Below, in pieces: positions 1-11,000 of a DNA stretch of 64,000 bases. Position 1 is the first letter of the stretch, and each line of letters opens with the position of its first letter. The notes beneath the pieces are model-generated. The model saw only the letters and a list, made by a program, of their open reading frames with translations. It searched no databases and was not told where the DNA came from. This stretch comes from Hortaea werneckii (taxonomy: Eukaryota > Ascomycota > Dothideomycetes > Mycosphaerellales > Teratosphaeriaceae), in the NCBI GenBank assembly GCA_037044905.1, contig JBAOKB010000020.1:744001-808000 (forward strand), read 5' to 3'. The translations under genes were made by a program, and so were the position numbers.

Positions 1-153
1 GCGTTCGACTCGCGTTCCAGGCACCCTGGCGTTCCGGCAAGCGCGCGTGTTGGGAACGCGCTTGTAGGTCATCTCCATTTGCCACTTCGATCACCACGCT
101 GTGTTCCAAACGTAAGATTCCTAGCACGGGCATACATCAAGCGCATACACGCA

Positions 154-2598
154 ATGACCGTCGCTATTGCTGCGGAGAACAAGGAGAACGTTGCGCCAGC
201 CCCTCAAAAGCCTCGAGCTCGTCTATACGGTGGCACACCACAATCTGCCGACCGTCTGGTGAAACCCTTCAAATGTCCTGGCGCGAACACGCCATCCCGA
301 ACGTCAGAGAAGCCAGCGCGGAAGAGAAGAAAGGTCGATTATACGGGTGGCGACAATACTGCTGAAGATGGCGACAAACCGTACAGCAACGATGACCGCC
401 TTGCGCTTGCGACACGAGATGTCAACCGCTTCCCCGTCTTCAAGCCAAAAGACAAGGACTCGACCTTCCGCACACGCTTTTCGATTCCGCTGAAAAACAA
501 AGATGCAGCCGGATACAATGCTGCCAGACCGCCACCCCTCCTCGGCTTGAGACAGGGTGCGGTCTTCGTAGCCAAGCCTCTTCATGACCCATCGGGAGAG
601 TTCGCCATAGTTTTATACGACCCAACAGTGGACGACAAGCCCAAAAAGCACCAAGACGACGATGGTACTCAGCGCGAGGAAGAGCAGCCTGAGAAGCCAA
701 AGATAGAAGAGCCGCTTATGCACAAGAGCTTAGCCGATATATTAGGCATCAAGAAGAAGGTGGATGATGACCGACCACGAGTACCTGTAGTTATCGATCC
801 GCGGCTGGCAAAGGTACTCCGTCCGCATCAGGTCGAAGGTGTCAAATTCTTATATCGATGTACTACGGGCTTGATCGATGAGAATGCTCATGGCTGTATC
901 ATGGCAGACGAAATGGGGCTGGGGAAGACATTGCAATGCATTGCACTGATGTGGACACTGTTGAGGCAGTCGCCTGATGCTGGGAAGAGCACTATCCAGA
1001 AGTGTATCATTGCCTGCCCTTCAAGTTTGGTGAGGAACTGGGCGAACGAGCTTGGAAAGTGGCTTGGCAAGGACGCAATTACACCATTCGCCGTGGATGG
1101 CAAAGCCTCCAAAGACGAACTTACGCTTCAGATGCGTCAATGGGCATCTGCCACTGGACGAGCAGTGACACGGCCAGTACTTATCGTCAGCTACGAGACA
1201 TTGCGAATGTACGTTCAAGAACTTGCAGGGACGCCCATTGGATTGATGCTCTGCGATGAAGGTCACCGTTTGAAGAATGGCGAAAGCCAGACATTTGAGG
1301 CGCTCAATGGTCTTAACGTCAAGAAGCGCGTCATTCTTTCAGGAACGCCGATCCAGAACGACCTTTCAGAATACTTTGCTCTCCTCAACTTCGCAAACCC
1401 TGGCTATCTGGGCACCAGGCAAGAATTCCGGAAGCAATACGAGATTCCGATCTTGAGGGGGCGTGATGCCGCCGGTTCTGACGCCGATGTACAGAAAGGC
1501 ACCGAGCGCCTGAATCAATTACTTGCCATGGTCAACAAATTCATCATCCGTCGCTCAAACGAAATCTTATCCAAGTACTTGCCCCTAAAGTACGAGCACG
1601 TCGTCTTCTGCAATCTCGCGCCCTTTCAGCTCGACTTGTACAACTACTTCCTCAAGTCACCAGAGATTCAAAGCCTTCTCCGTGGCAAAGGTAGCCAGCC
1701 ACTGAAAGCCATTGGTATGCTGAAGAAGCTTTGCAATCACCCTGACCTGCTCAATCTGCCTGAGGATCTACCCGGCTGCGAGAAGCAGTTCCCCGAAGAT
1801 TTCGTACCCAAGGACGCCCGTGGTCGCGATCGCGATGTTAAGCCATGGTATTCCGGCAAAATGCAAGTATTGGACCGCATGCTTGCGCGCATCCGACAGG
1901 ACACCAACGATAAGATTGTCCTCATCTCCAATTACACGCAAACGTTAGACGTCTTCGAGCAGCTGTGCAGAAGTCGTCGATATGGTTCTCTAAGACTGGA
2001 CGGCACCATGAACGTCAATAAGCGGCAGAAGCTGGTCGACAAGTTCAACGATCCCGAGGGACCTGAGTTTGTTTTCTTGCTATCTTCCAAGGCCGGTGGT
2101 TGTGGTCTCAACCTCATAGGCGCGAATAGGTTGGTACTCTTCGACCCAGACTGGAATCCTGCGGCCGACCAACAAGCGCTCGCGCGTGTTTGGCGTGATG
2201 GACAGAAGAAGGACTGTTTCGTCTACCGATTCATTGCGACCGGCACCATCGAGGAGAAGATCTTCCAACGGCAGTCGCACAAACAGTCGCTTTCATCCTG
2301 TGTGGTCGACTCGGCGGAAGACGTCGAACGTCACTTCAGCGTGGACTCTCTCCGTGAACTGTTCCAATACCAGCCCGGCACAACCAGCGATACCCACGAT
2401 ACTTTCAAGTGCAAGCGATGTAAGGACGGGAAGCAGAATATCAAGGCACCTGCTATGCTCTACGGTGATACGAGTACATGGAACCATCTTGTCAATGATG
2501 GCGAGAATGGGGCTATGGGGAAGATTCAGGACTTGCTGTTGCGGCAAGAGACCTCAGAGAAGGATGTTAGCGCAGTGTTCCAGTATATCAGTCATTAA
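154..2598 (+). CDS. RAD54: DNA repair and recombination ATPase Rad54
   Basis: SNF2-family dsDNA translocase that works with Rad51 in homologous recombination: chromatin remodelling, strand invasion and heteroduplex extension in the nucleus. The 814-aa single-exon frame has a basic N-terminal tail (KPFKCPG near residue 38), the helicase motif I block DEMGLGKT near residue 252, the DEGH box near 368, LSGTPIQND, and a complete C-terminal helicase half with SSKAGGCGLNLIGANRLVLFDPDWNP and the arginine-finger region QALARVWRDGQKK. It ends in the Rad54-type CKRCKDG motif, so it is full length. The start is the first ATG of the frame; earlier codons in frame have no ATG. Upstream lies only 153 bases of the window, so the promoter is cut off. 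The domain order makes Rad54 much likelier than Rad5, Mot1 or Chd1. Confidence 0.95.
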   Translation: MTVAIAAENKENVAPAPQKPRARLYGGTPQSADRLVKPFKCPGANTPSRTSEKPARKRRKVDYTGGDNTAEDGDKPYSNDDRLALATRDVNRFPVFKPKDKDSTFRTRFSIPLKNKDAAGYNAARPPPLLGLRQGAVFVAKPLHDPSGEFAIVLYDPTVDDKPKKHQDDDGTQREEEQPEKPKIEEPLMHKSLADILGIKKKVDDDRPRVPVVIDPRLAKVLRPHQVEGVKFLYRCTTGLIDENAHGCIMADEMGLGKTLQCIALMWTLLRQSPDAGKSTIQKCIIACPSSLVRNWANELGKWLGKDAITPFAVDGKASKDELTLQMRQWASATGRAVTRPVLIVSYETLRMYVQELAGTPIGLMLCDEGHRLKNGESQTFEALNGLNVKKRVILSGTPIQNDLSEYFALLNFANPGYLGTRQEFRKQYEIPILRGRDAAGSDADVQKGTERLNQLLAMVNKFIIRRSNEILSKYLPLKYEHVVFCNLAPFQLDLYNYFLKSPEIQSLLRGKGSQPLKAIGMLKKLCNHPDLLNLPEDLPGCEKQFPEDFVPKDARGRDRDVKPWYSGKMQVLDRMLARIRQDTNDKIVLISNYTQTLDVFEQLCRSRRYGSLRLDGTMNVNKRQKLVDKFNDPEGPEFVFLLSSKAGGCGLNLIGANRLVLFDPDWNPAADQQALARVWRDGQKKDCFVYRFIATGTIEEKIFQRQSHKQSLSSCVVDSAEDVERHFSVDSLRELFQYQPGTTSDTHDTFKCKRCKDGKQNIKAPAMLYGDTSTWNHLVNDGENGAMGKIQDLLLRQETSEKDVSAVFQYISH

Positions 2599-2843
2599 GT
2601 GGATAGCTGTCAAAGTCAACGCACCATCTTACGAGAAAAATCAGACTTCATGAACCTGAATGGCCCACTGGAACCGAAGAGGGTAATCATGCCTACAATT
2701 ACTTGCGTGAGAACTGAGTTTTTCAATATCAGACGTTTCAGACATGGACGCATATTCATTAAGCACTAAGCTTGGGGCTAACGTATTGCTTCGAGCATTC
2801 CATCAGACCAAAGAGGCTCCTTGCGCTAAAATTCATCACCATC

Positions 2844-3695
2844 TTACGACCTAGCAGTCTGCAGCTCCTGCTCATCCAAGTGACGCAGCTTGTTGACCTG
2901 GGCAGCCTCGCCCGTCAAAACGCCCTTGGCGACCTCAATGGCGCCACCGATCGCAGTCCGGCGGGAGACGGCATACTGCGCCGTCTTGGACGTGACCTTG
3001 ATGACGACGATGCGGGGGTCGTCGGGTCCACCGTCGTGCTTGCCGTCGCCCAGGTCGCCCACCCACGCCTTCAGCGCCGGGCTGTAGTACTGGTGCACTT
3101 TCTCCCGGTCCGTCTCGACGCTGGCTGTGCCTGAGATGGAGGCCCACTCGCCGGAGTTGTTCAGGAAGCCCAGGTTCACCGACTTGTGCGCGGCGAGGTC
3201 GTCCGTCTTGCCTGATTCGGAGTTGGCGTGGAAGATGTAGTCGACGCCGTGGCCCTCCTATAATGAGAGGAGAGTTAGTTTCTCTGTTTCTCTATCTGGG
3301 TTTCTCTTCTGCGTGGGGTGGTTCGGTCTTACCTTGGCGGCCAGAGCCATGCATCGGCTTGCCAACAGGCCGTTGGGCGTCTCCGTAGTCATCATGCAGA
3401 ACTTGCATCTGCTGACGAAGTTGACCAGGTCCTCTACCTTCTCCTTCAAGCCCGGGTCCTGGATGTTGGTTGCAGTGTAAGGGTCAGCCGGCTTGTTGCC
3501 GGTGTCGGTGTTGCTGAAGGACATGTTGTCGGGGTTGCTCGAGTAGTGTCTTGTGGGGAATGAAGTTGGACGGGACGATGGCTGTTGATGTCTGGGACGA
3601 GATGTGAGTAACGAAGATCGTTGAAGCTGCCGGGCTTGAGGAAGGCGTGTCGAGGAACGGAGAGTGTGTCGACAAAGCGGGGCAATTGCATTCAT
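2844..3695 (-). CDS. bli-3: BLI-3-like pyridoxamine-phosphate-oxidase-fold flavoprotein
   Basis: Exons 3695-3333 and 3257-2844, intron 3332-3258 (GTAAGA..TAG), 258 aa. The core starting MSFSNTDTGNKPADPYTA, then EKVEDLVNFVSRCKF and FLNNSGEWASISGTA, matches the fungal BLI-3 / general stress protein 26 family, an FMN-binding split-barrel fold. In Neurospora the gene is blue-light induced; the substrate is not established. The first ATG adds about 57 residues rich in Arg and Ser with almost no acidic residues, ending RHYSSNPDN, which looks like a cleavable mitochondrial leader. The ATG of MSFSN at 3524 would give a leaderless form. A strong donor (GTAAGT, starting at 3760) lies just upstream and suggests a 5'-UTR intron or an alternative first exon. 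It shares an upstream region with the divergent potassium transporter. Confidence 0.85.
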
Positions 3696-4174
3696 GGTCG
3701 ACGGATGACGGAATGGGATGCAAAGCGGTGATGATATAGGTTCAATGTTAAAACACTTACCAGGTGGTTGAAAGAGGTTGTTGGTTTGGAAGAGGATGTA
3801 AAAGTTGTAGCAATGATGTAGAGACGGTACGAACGAGTTTCTGTTTGACTGTTGACAGAGGGACCTGACATGAACCCCACTGTAACAGACGTCATGCATC
3901 GTGATACAATCGCTCGGATACAGCCGCGATCTTCAATCGTATCCCCGATGGATATCATCACGCGTCAGAGGTCTGCTTGTCCAGGAGAAATTTCTAAGTG
4001 GGGACTTCGTTATAATTGATAGCGCTCCCAAAACAGCATCCAATCTCCTAGTTATGAGACTTGACTCCAAGTGTTCTCAGCGAGGCCAACTTCGCTAGTT
4101 CCATCTGATCAATGCATCGCCCAATCCCCAAATCCATCCGTGGCGTCAATGACTGCAACGATGGGTGAATCTCA
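3696..4174. promoter_or_regulatory. divergent intergenic region, BLI-3-like gene / TRK
   Basis: 479 bases between two divergent start codons, so it must hold both promoters and 5'-UTRs. The only specific signal I can point to is the minus-strand splice donor at 3760. No convincing TATA box or further gene is visible. Confidence 0.5.
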
Positions 4175-6166
4175 ATGAACGACGAGCCCAGAGCCAACCG
4201 TCCGCTCATGGAATCCCTTCGCAGCATCTGGCGCTGGTTTAAACCGAACTTCTATAGGTGTCATCTGGCTTACTTCGTGGTCACGATACTGATTACCTCA
4301 TTCGTCTTCCATGCATCGAATACCTCCAGGGAGCATGGCAATGGAGGTCAGAAGATTCGCTACGTCGACTCTCTCTTCCTTACTGCTAGCGCCATGACAG
4401 CGACTGGTCTCAATACCGTGGATCTCAATGTGCCAACCACTTACCAGCAAAGTATTCTCTTCGTCTTGATGATACTTGGAGACTTGAGTACGATTAGCGC
4501 GAGCGTTGTCTTTGTTCGGCGTTATCTATTCCGGAAGCGAATCGGAGACCAAGTCGCCACCAGCAGACATGCGCAGAAATTGGTAGCAAATATTGATGAA
4601 GAGCTGGCGGCGCGTCAAACTCATGAATCGCGACGCCATCGAACCCCAGGCAATTTCCCTGCGCCAGACCAGTCTGCGGAAGAGCCCCCAAGCCCACGAC
4701 CTCGGTGGATGACTCCTAGTAGACGGATATGCGGCTTAGTAGCGCCATGGAAAACGAGTCTCTGGCGCAAGATTACTTCAGCTCTGTCCGCTTGGACAGC
4801 GAATGCTGGACGTCGGCCGGAAGAACACCATTATCTATCTTTCCGACCCAAGCTCGACTCGAGGGGACGATTTCGCCAACTGAACGAGGCAGAGTACGCC
4901 GAGCTCGGTGGCGTGGAGTACCGCGCGTTACAACTCTTGTGTTGGCTATTACCTTTGCATACAGCCTTCTGGATTGTTCTGCTGATGGTCATTTTGGTGC
5001 CTTACGCTTCCATCTACCGGCCTGTAGCAGAAGTGCTGCGCGACTCTCAGGCCGGAAATCTGAGCCCGGCATGGTGGGCTGTCTTCATTGCGGTGTCGTC
5101 GTATACCAACTGCGGACTCACACCGCTTGTGGCGTCTATGATACCTTTCCAGAGCAACTGGCTAATTCTCATTGTCACCGGCGCTGGCGTAATTGCAGGA
5201 AATACTTTTTATCCGATCTTCCTGCGGTGCTACCTTTGGATTCTCTCGAAAGTCGTGCCCAAAGAGGCAGAATTCCATCACTCGATCGCTTTCTTACTGC
5301 ACCACCCGCGCCGCTGCTACCTTTGGCTGTTCGATGGGAGGACCACTTGGGTCCTAGCGGCTACTCAGCTCGGCCTCATCGCGACCGAATGGCTTCTATT
5401 CGAAATCCTGAACATCAACCAAACCGCCGTCGACGCCTGGCCTCTCGGGACAAGAATTATGGATGGCCTCTACCAGTGTCTGGGCACGCGCAGTAGCGGC
5501 TTGTACGTGCTGACCATCTCCAGCCTCGCCCCAGCGATGAAGGTCATCTACATGGTCGTCATGTACTTCTCCGTGTACCCGCTCCTGATCTCCCTCCGCA
5601 CGACCAACATCTACGAAGAGCGGAGTGTAGGGCTCGACGCGGAGCAACTGGAAGCGGACGACGCCGCTCAGAACAAGAAGAAGCGGCAGGATCCTAAAAA
5701 GGGACGACTTCGCGGGCTGCATATCCGTAACCAGTTGGCCTACGATCTCTGGTGGATCGCGCTGGCCTGGATCCTAATCTGTATCGTGGAGGAGCCTCGG
5801 CTTAACTCGGATGCGCCTGGCTTTACCATTTTCGCCATCATGTTCGAGACTGTCTCAGCGTACGGGAACGTGGGACTGTCGCTCGGCGTCCCAGGCAAAA
5901 CCACTTCGCTTTGTGGGGATTTCCACACGCTGAGCAAGCTCATCCTCATCCCTGTCATGCTGCGCGGCCGTCATCGGATTTTGCCTTTGGCTATCGACCG
6001 GAGCATTATCCTGCCGGGCCAGAGTCTCCTGGCTGAGCTGGATCATCACTATATCGATGGGTTGCAAGATGAGAGGAGTGTGGAGAGGAGGATCAGGGAG
6101 GCGGAGCGAGGTGCGCAGGCTGAGAGCTCGGATGTTAGTCAACCTTGTCAGGATCCAGATACGTAG
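4175..6166 (+). CDS. TRK/Ktr-type high-affinity potassium transporter
   Basis: Plasma-membrane K+ uptake protein of the TrkH/TRK family, 663 aa, no introns needed. All four pore loops of the 4x(M1-P-M2) architecture can be read, each with its filter glycine: TATGLN near residue 75, TNCGLT near 308, RSSGLY near 437 and GNVGLS near 562. They are separated by hydrophobic segments such as LAYFVVTILITSFVF and LLVASMI-type stretches. The hydrophilic loop between the first and second repeats (about residues 125-245) is much shorter than in yeast Trk1, which explains the length of 663 against more than 1,000. The C-terminus is a charged cytoplasmic tail. The start is the first ATG in frame. Function follows from the family; whether K+ or mixed K+/Na+ is transported cannot be told here. 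Confidence 0.9.
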   Translation: MNDEPRANRPLMESLRSIWRWFKPNFYRCHLAYFVVTILITSFVFHASNTSREHGNGGQKIRYVDSLFLTASAMTATGLNTVDLNVPTTYQQSILFVLMILGDLSTISASVVFVRRYLFRKRIGDQVATSRHAQKLVANIDEELAARQTHESRRHRTPGNFPAPDQSAEEPPSPRPRWMTPSRRICGLVAPWKTSLWRKITSALSAWTANAGRRPEEHHYLSFRPKLDSRGRFRQLNEAEYAELGGVEYRALQLLCWLLPLHTAFWIVLLMVILVPYASIYRPVAEVLRDSQAGNLSPAWWAVFIAVSSYTNCGLTPLVASMIPFQSNWLILIVTGAGVIAGNTFYPIFLRCYLWILSKVVPKEAEFHHSIAFLLHHPRRCYLWLFDGRTTWVLAATQLGLIATEWLLFEILNINQTAVDAWPLGTRIMDGLYQCLGTRSSGLYVLTISSLAPAMKVIYMVVMYFSVYPLLISLRTTNIYEERSVGLDAEQLEADDAAQNKKKRQDPKKGRLRGLHIRNQLAYDLWWIALAWILICIVEEPRLNSDAPGFTIFAIMFETVSAYGNVGLSLGVPGKTTSLCGDFHTLSKLILIPVMLRGRHRILPLAIDRSIILPGQSLLAELDHHYIDGLQDERSVERRIREAERGAQAESSDVSQPCQDPDT

Positions 6167-6456
6167 TAGATGTGCGAACTTTGCCTTGGTTTTGCCTAGA
6201 TTCCGTTTGGTAATCTTGCCAAAAAGAATGCCTATATGCTGTTCAGCAGTCTTGTCAGTGATACAACGATGCTCTTCGAGTGGGCTCCACTTGAGCCTGA
6301 GTTGATCGAATGATCATATGAATGTGTAGAGTGAGTGACATGCTTTGTCTGGCTCAGGTGGCAAGCTTGCGCGCCTGGTAGCCAGAAATTGTCATTGTCG
6401 GCTAGCAGTAAGATTAGTCTACCGCCAGCCTGAAAAGCACCTCATACAGCAAAAAA

Positions 6457-6690
6457 TCAAGCCTTGCCTCCCAATTTCGAAACCGTGATCCGCACTCGAC
6501 GCCAGACGCTCCCATTATTCTTCCCATCCTTAGTGGCTACAGCAGTACCGGCCGTCTTCGCCGGTGTATTCATAGTCGCATTTGTCGTCGTATTCGCCTC
6601 CTTGACCGCGAAATCGCGCGCCTTGGGAGCCAAAGTATCCTCCACCGAACTCGCCGAGCCGACACTGAGCCCGGAGTCCTTCCTCTTCAT
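6457..6690 (-). other. possible small ORF in frame with SF3B6, downstream of its stop
   Basis: Seventy-seven codons from an ATG at 6690 (MKRKDSGLSVGSASSVEDT) to a stop at 6457. The open frame actually runs without a break from the SF3B6 stop codon at 6777-6775, so it is either 3'-UTR, a separate small gene, or a read-through or alternatively spliced extension. Its composition (Ser, Thr, Lys, Ala) looks disordered. No family is recognised. Confidence 0.25.
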
Positions 6691-6774
6691 GCCCTCGTGG
6701 GGCGTTTGGTCGGGCTTGACCGCGCCAGATCCTTGCAGCAAGTCCTCACCACTCGCCGCTGGATCTCCGCGCCG

Positions 6775-7292
6775 CTATTCGATGCCATGCTCCCGTTTGA
6801 GCTTTTCTAAACTCTCCTGCCTTTCGGCGAGATCTGCTTGTGCTTTGACCATCTTCTCGGGTTGGTGGTAGAGGACGACGAGGTAGCGGTTCTGGAAGTT
6901 GAAGCCGTTCAGCTTATCGCAGGCGCTCTTTGCGTCCATGACATCTTCGAAGACGACGAAGGCGGTGCCTTTGGTGTTGTTGGCTATCCCCTGGCGAATC
7001 TGGCTGAGGCGCACGTCTCACGTTAGCATGGGGATCGAGAGAGGGGAGAGGCAGGCAAAGCCCTTGGATGCGGTCCTGGCAGCTTGCGCATGCTGGGGTG
7101 AGGAGGCGCAGACGTACCGAATCGCGCCGAAGCGTCCAAAGAGATCAAACAGCTCTTCTGGTGTTACCTAGTTGGGTCAGCATGCGGAGAGGCATATAGT
7201 GTCAGTGTCGATCACGTGCTTACTTGAAAGTTCAAGTTCTTGACGAAGAGTGCACGGTTGACTTCGGGAGCGAGCTTGCCCGAACGACTCAT
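6775..7292 (-). CDS. SF3B6: SF3b subunit 6 (p14), branch-site binding protein
   Basis: Exons 7292-7224, 7167-7118 and 7003-6775; introns 7223-7168 (56 bases) and 7117-7004 (114 bases); 115 aa. It is a single-RRM protein of the U2 snRNP SF3b complex that contacts the pre-mRNA branch site. RNP2 is ALFVKNLNF in exon 1, RNP1 is KGTAFVVFED in exon 3, and NRYLVVLYHQPEKM matches the p14 signature. The C-terminus EKLKREHGIE ends where animal p14 ends. The acceptor of intron 2 was chosen because only CTCAG at 7004 restores the family sequence FGAIRQIRQGIANN; nearer AGs break the frame. It is convergent with the TRK gene and divergent from the histone demethylase gene. Confidence 0.93.
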
Positions 7293-8083
7293 GCCTTGGC
7301 TGAGGTGACGGTAGATTTGATGTTGAAGTCGTAAGATGGGCGTTATCGAGCACTGGGTGGGGAGGGGGGGTGGAGTGGATGTGCTCGAGATGCCGACAGT
7401 ACCTCCAGAGAGAGCCTGATGGCGGTAGTGGGTGGTGGTTACTAGCGATGGACCCCGACTCGCCGACAGAGCAGGCTCGGGAGGTTCCGCTATCAGTCGA
7501 GCGGCTGCCTCAGGCCCAGTCTTATCGCCGCCTTCTCCGCAGCTGGGCTCCAGCTTGAAACTCAATGCGCCTCAGCCCGCCCGACGAGCCCGAGTGGCTG
7601 TACGGTGATTGGTACCTGGCCTTGCCTGTGCTGCCTCTTGGAATGCACATGCACCTGGAATATACCGCATTATAACTGCGAGATTGATCCCATGTTGAAT
7701 TTGAACTACGACGACGACGACGACGACGACGACGGCTGATCATTCAGTCACATGCCCAACGCTGCCACGCTCAGACCTGACTGACATCGAACCCTCTTGC
7801 AGCGTCGTCTCGGCCTAGGTAGCCTGGCTGCTGCGACCTGCCCCACGCAACCGCGCTCCACAACGCGATCCACCACCACCTGCGTTCACTGCGGCAAATG
7901 CGCAACCCCTCTCGACGCACACAATACCACGATTACATCGGCTCAGAATACCTCAAAACAACCGTGGGCCCAATTGCACTTGCTCGCGCGGATCAAGTGT
8001 GGCGCCTGGTGCGCGAGTGAGGTGCCTCTCACCACCATTCCCGACCTCCGCCGCGCTTCACCGCCGAGGGGTCCGCACAAGAG
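7293..8083. promoter_or_regulatory. divergent intergenic region SF3B6 / JHD1
   Basis: 791 bases between two divergent starts. It holds a GAC/ACG trinucleotide run around 7707-7736 and an ATTGG (CCAAT on the minus strand) near 7608. Only short open frames with no family resemblance are present. Confidence 0.4.
7707..7736. repeat. (ACG)n microsatellite
   Basis: About nine uninterrupted copies of the trinucleotide ACG/GAC in the SF3B6-JHD1 intergenic region. Read on the minus strand it makes a spurious poly-Arg frame. Confidence 0.9.
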
Positions 8084-11000
8084 ATGAGTAACTGGAACAC
8101 CACTTTCAAGCGGCCGACGGGCGCCCTGCCTGATACACCGCGGTCGCCTCCACCCCCACGAGCATATGTCGAACCGCTCTCGCCGCCAGGCCTGCGACCA
8201 GTCGAGCCACTGTTCAATTACCCGGCTGTCAACAACTCGGCAAATCACGCTGTCCGCACGGATCAAGCCTACAATGCAACACCCAAACCGAGGTCACAGA
8301 GCCTCCAGCAGGGGAGTAGTCGCCATAAGCGTACTCCCTCTACAATCGACACGCTTGCCGAAGCTGCCTTCGCCTTGAGCCCATCCTTCCAAACACATGC
8401 GAGGAAGGGTTCCTCAGCAAGCCAACAGAATGGACACAGCACCACGTACAGCTACGGTGCAGCATATGGAGCGACTGAGCCACCACACAAGCGTTCTAGG
8501 TCAGATTACTTGCCATCACCGCTGGTCGGACCGTATGCTGCAAGTAGACCGGCGACAAGCTATGGGTATGGCCATGCCGCTCGACCTGCGACGCACTATT
8601 CCGAATCGCGAGTAGAGGAAGCTGCGCTCCTGCTCAACATCCGAACTGGAGGGAGTACTGCCATGTCGCCGCCTGCGAGACCCGCGCAGCCTGCTGTACA
8701 GAGGCCTCATGCGAACAGTTTTCCGCGGGACGTCTACCACTCACGTACTCCCAATGCCAGCACGCACGCGCAAACACCTTTGTTGCCTCCTTTTAGCCCG
8801 CATCAGACTCAGCCTTCCCGGCCAGGCTCGTCCGCGCAACACAAGAGTAGCGATGTGCATGATCGGGTGGCTAACGTCGAGCAAGCTGCTCCTGCCCAAT
8901 TCCCAAACCAGACCTTGAGCTCTAAGACGATCACAAAGCTGGATCAAAGAAGTGATAAGTCAGAGCGACCGCAGGCTGCGCAACATGTTCAAGCAGATGA
9001 GACCGTTTCGCGGGGTGACAGCACCGATGTTGCCATGAGCGAAACATCTGAAGCTAGCAAGACTCGTCGTCCCGGCACTAAGGGCAAGTCCAAAAACGTC
9101 ACTAAAAAGAGTGCGATGGAGAAAGCCACTTCCAAACGTGCCGTGTCGCGCAAGAAGACGCCAAATCCGGCAAAGGCGTCGAAGAAAACCAAAGCTCGTC
9201 CCATTGACTCGCAAGCAGAAGCAAATTTTGTGCGGCGCAAAAGCATGAGCGATGCCATCTGCGGACCCGGAAATGTCAATTCGGGAGTATCTCCACGGAA
9301 TGCATCCGTCCCGCCTGAGAACGGGATGCTCATAAGAGAAGCATCGCGTGAAAAGCCCGGGCGCAGACGAGGGGATGTTACGTCTGAGACGATATGCTCT
9401 GGTTGTTTTACATCACGAGAGCGCACTGCAAGCAGTGAGCTGGATGAGTGGATCTCTTGCAATGGCTGCAAGAAGTGGTTTCATATCGACTGTGCGGGCT
9501 TTAAGAAGGCTCACGAAGTGCGCGATGTCGATAAGTTCTTCTGCAAAACTTGCGAGCCAGCGCACGGCAAGACTACATATGTTCGCAAAAGCGCTCGCGC
9601 TCATGCGTCTGTCGATTATGCTGAGCTGCAGAGAGGCGTGCTGAAAACAAGCGAGGAGAGCATGGAGCACCATTATATCCAGCCTATCAAGGACGGCACA
9701 CTCTTCCCTTTCGACCGCGAGAGCTTTCCACGGATCCGGCCGGAATTGGTGACTCGCGAGTTCTTTGAGAAGAGCGGTACTTTTGTCGAGCCCATTTGCA
9801 TACCGGCAGAATGGAATCCTAGGCCATGGGAGGAGCGGGCAGGCAAAATGAAAGATTTCGACAAAGTGGCAGCCGCAGGTCGATCGCCAGCGGACGCCAC
9901 CGCTGATTTATATCCTGAAGACTTCGAGTATGATTCAGTTCGCGATGACGGGCAGGACAAGCTGGATATGGTGATGCCAGAAGGACTTTCAGTGCGGCAA
10001 GTCTGCAACTTGGTGGGCCCAGAATACCCTCTGGACGTGATAGATGTCAAGACGCAAAATTCGGGAGCAAAGATGAATCTCGCCAAATGGGCCGACTACT
10101 ATGAAGAGGAGAGCGAAGACAAGCAGATTCGCAACGTCATCAGCCTCGAAGTTTCGCAAAGCAAGCTCGGCCGTCTCCTTCGCCGTCCCAAGGTTGTGCG
10201 CGATATTGATCTTCAAGATCAGGTCTGGCCACAGGAGGAGACTGACAAGGGCAAGTATCCGAAAGTACAATACTACTGCCTTATGTCTATAGCCGATAGC
10301 TATACGGATTTCCACATCGACTTTGGCGGCAGCAGCGTCTATTACCATATCTTGAAAGGCAAGAAGACGTTCTTCTTTATTCCGCCGAAACCGAAGCACT
10401 TGAAAGCATACGAGGAGTGGAATGAGAGCCCGCAGCAGAACTTTACCTTCCTAGGCAACATCACTGGCGAGTGCTACCGCGTGGATCTCAAGGAAGGGGA
10501 CACAATGCTGATACCTTCTGGTTGGATCCATGCGGTTTGGACCCCAGAAACGAGTCTCGTTATTGGTGGCAACTTCCTCACCAGGATGTCTTACAAGAAC
10601 CAGTTCAAGGTGGTCGAGATTGAGAAGGCGAACAAGACACCGATGAAGTTCAGATATCCCTTCTTCCAAAAGATTGTGAGTATCCTACGAATCGTCACTG
10701 AATTACGAGTTCGCTAACGTTGGTCCAGATGTTCTACACTGCGCTGAAGTATCTGAAAGAAGACCCTTTGCCGCCTTCAGTCAGCCAAATGTTCTATGAA
10801 GGGAAGCAATTCCATCGAGAACAGCCAATTTGGCAGGACTTCGATGGCAGACTGGCAGCCAAAGATCCGCGACCTGAAGCGCAAAACTCTCGGTACTATT
10901 CGCAGGCCGAGTTGGAGGGATTACCAGACCTCGCACTCTACCTGTACCATGTCGTATTGGCTGTATTGGGCCTGCGAGAGGGTATATCGGCGGATCAGAT

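Noticed and set aside
4729..5496. 255-codon plus-strand frame inside the TRK gene
   Set aside because: A shifted frame over conserved transporter sequence; the transporter reading has all four pore loops.
7522..7743. Minus-strand frame beginning with poly-Arg
   Set aside because: Product of the ACG microsatellite, with no coding character beyond it.
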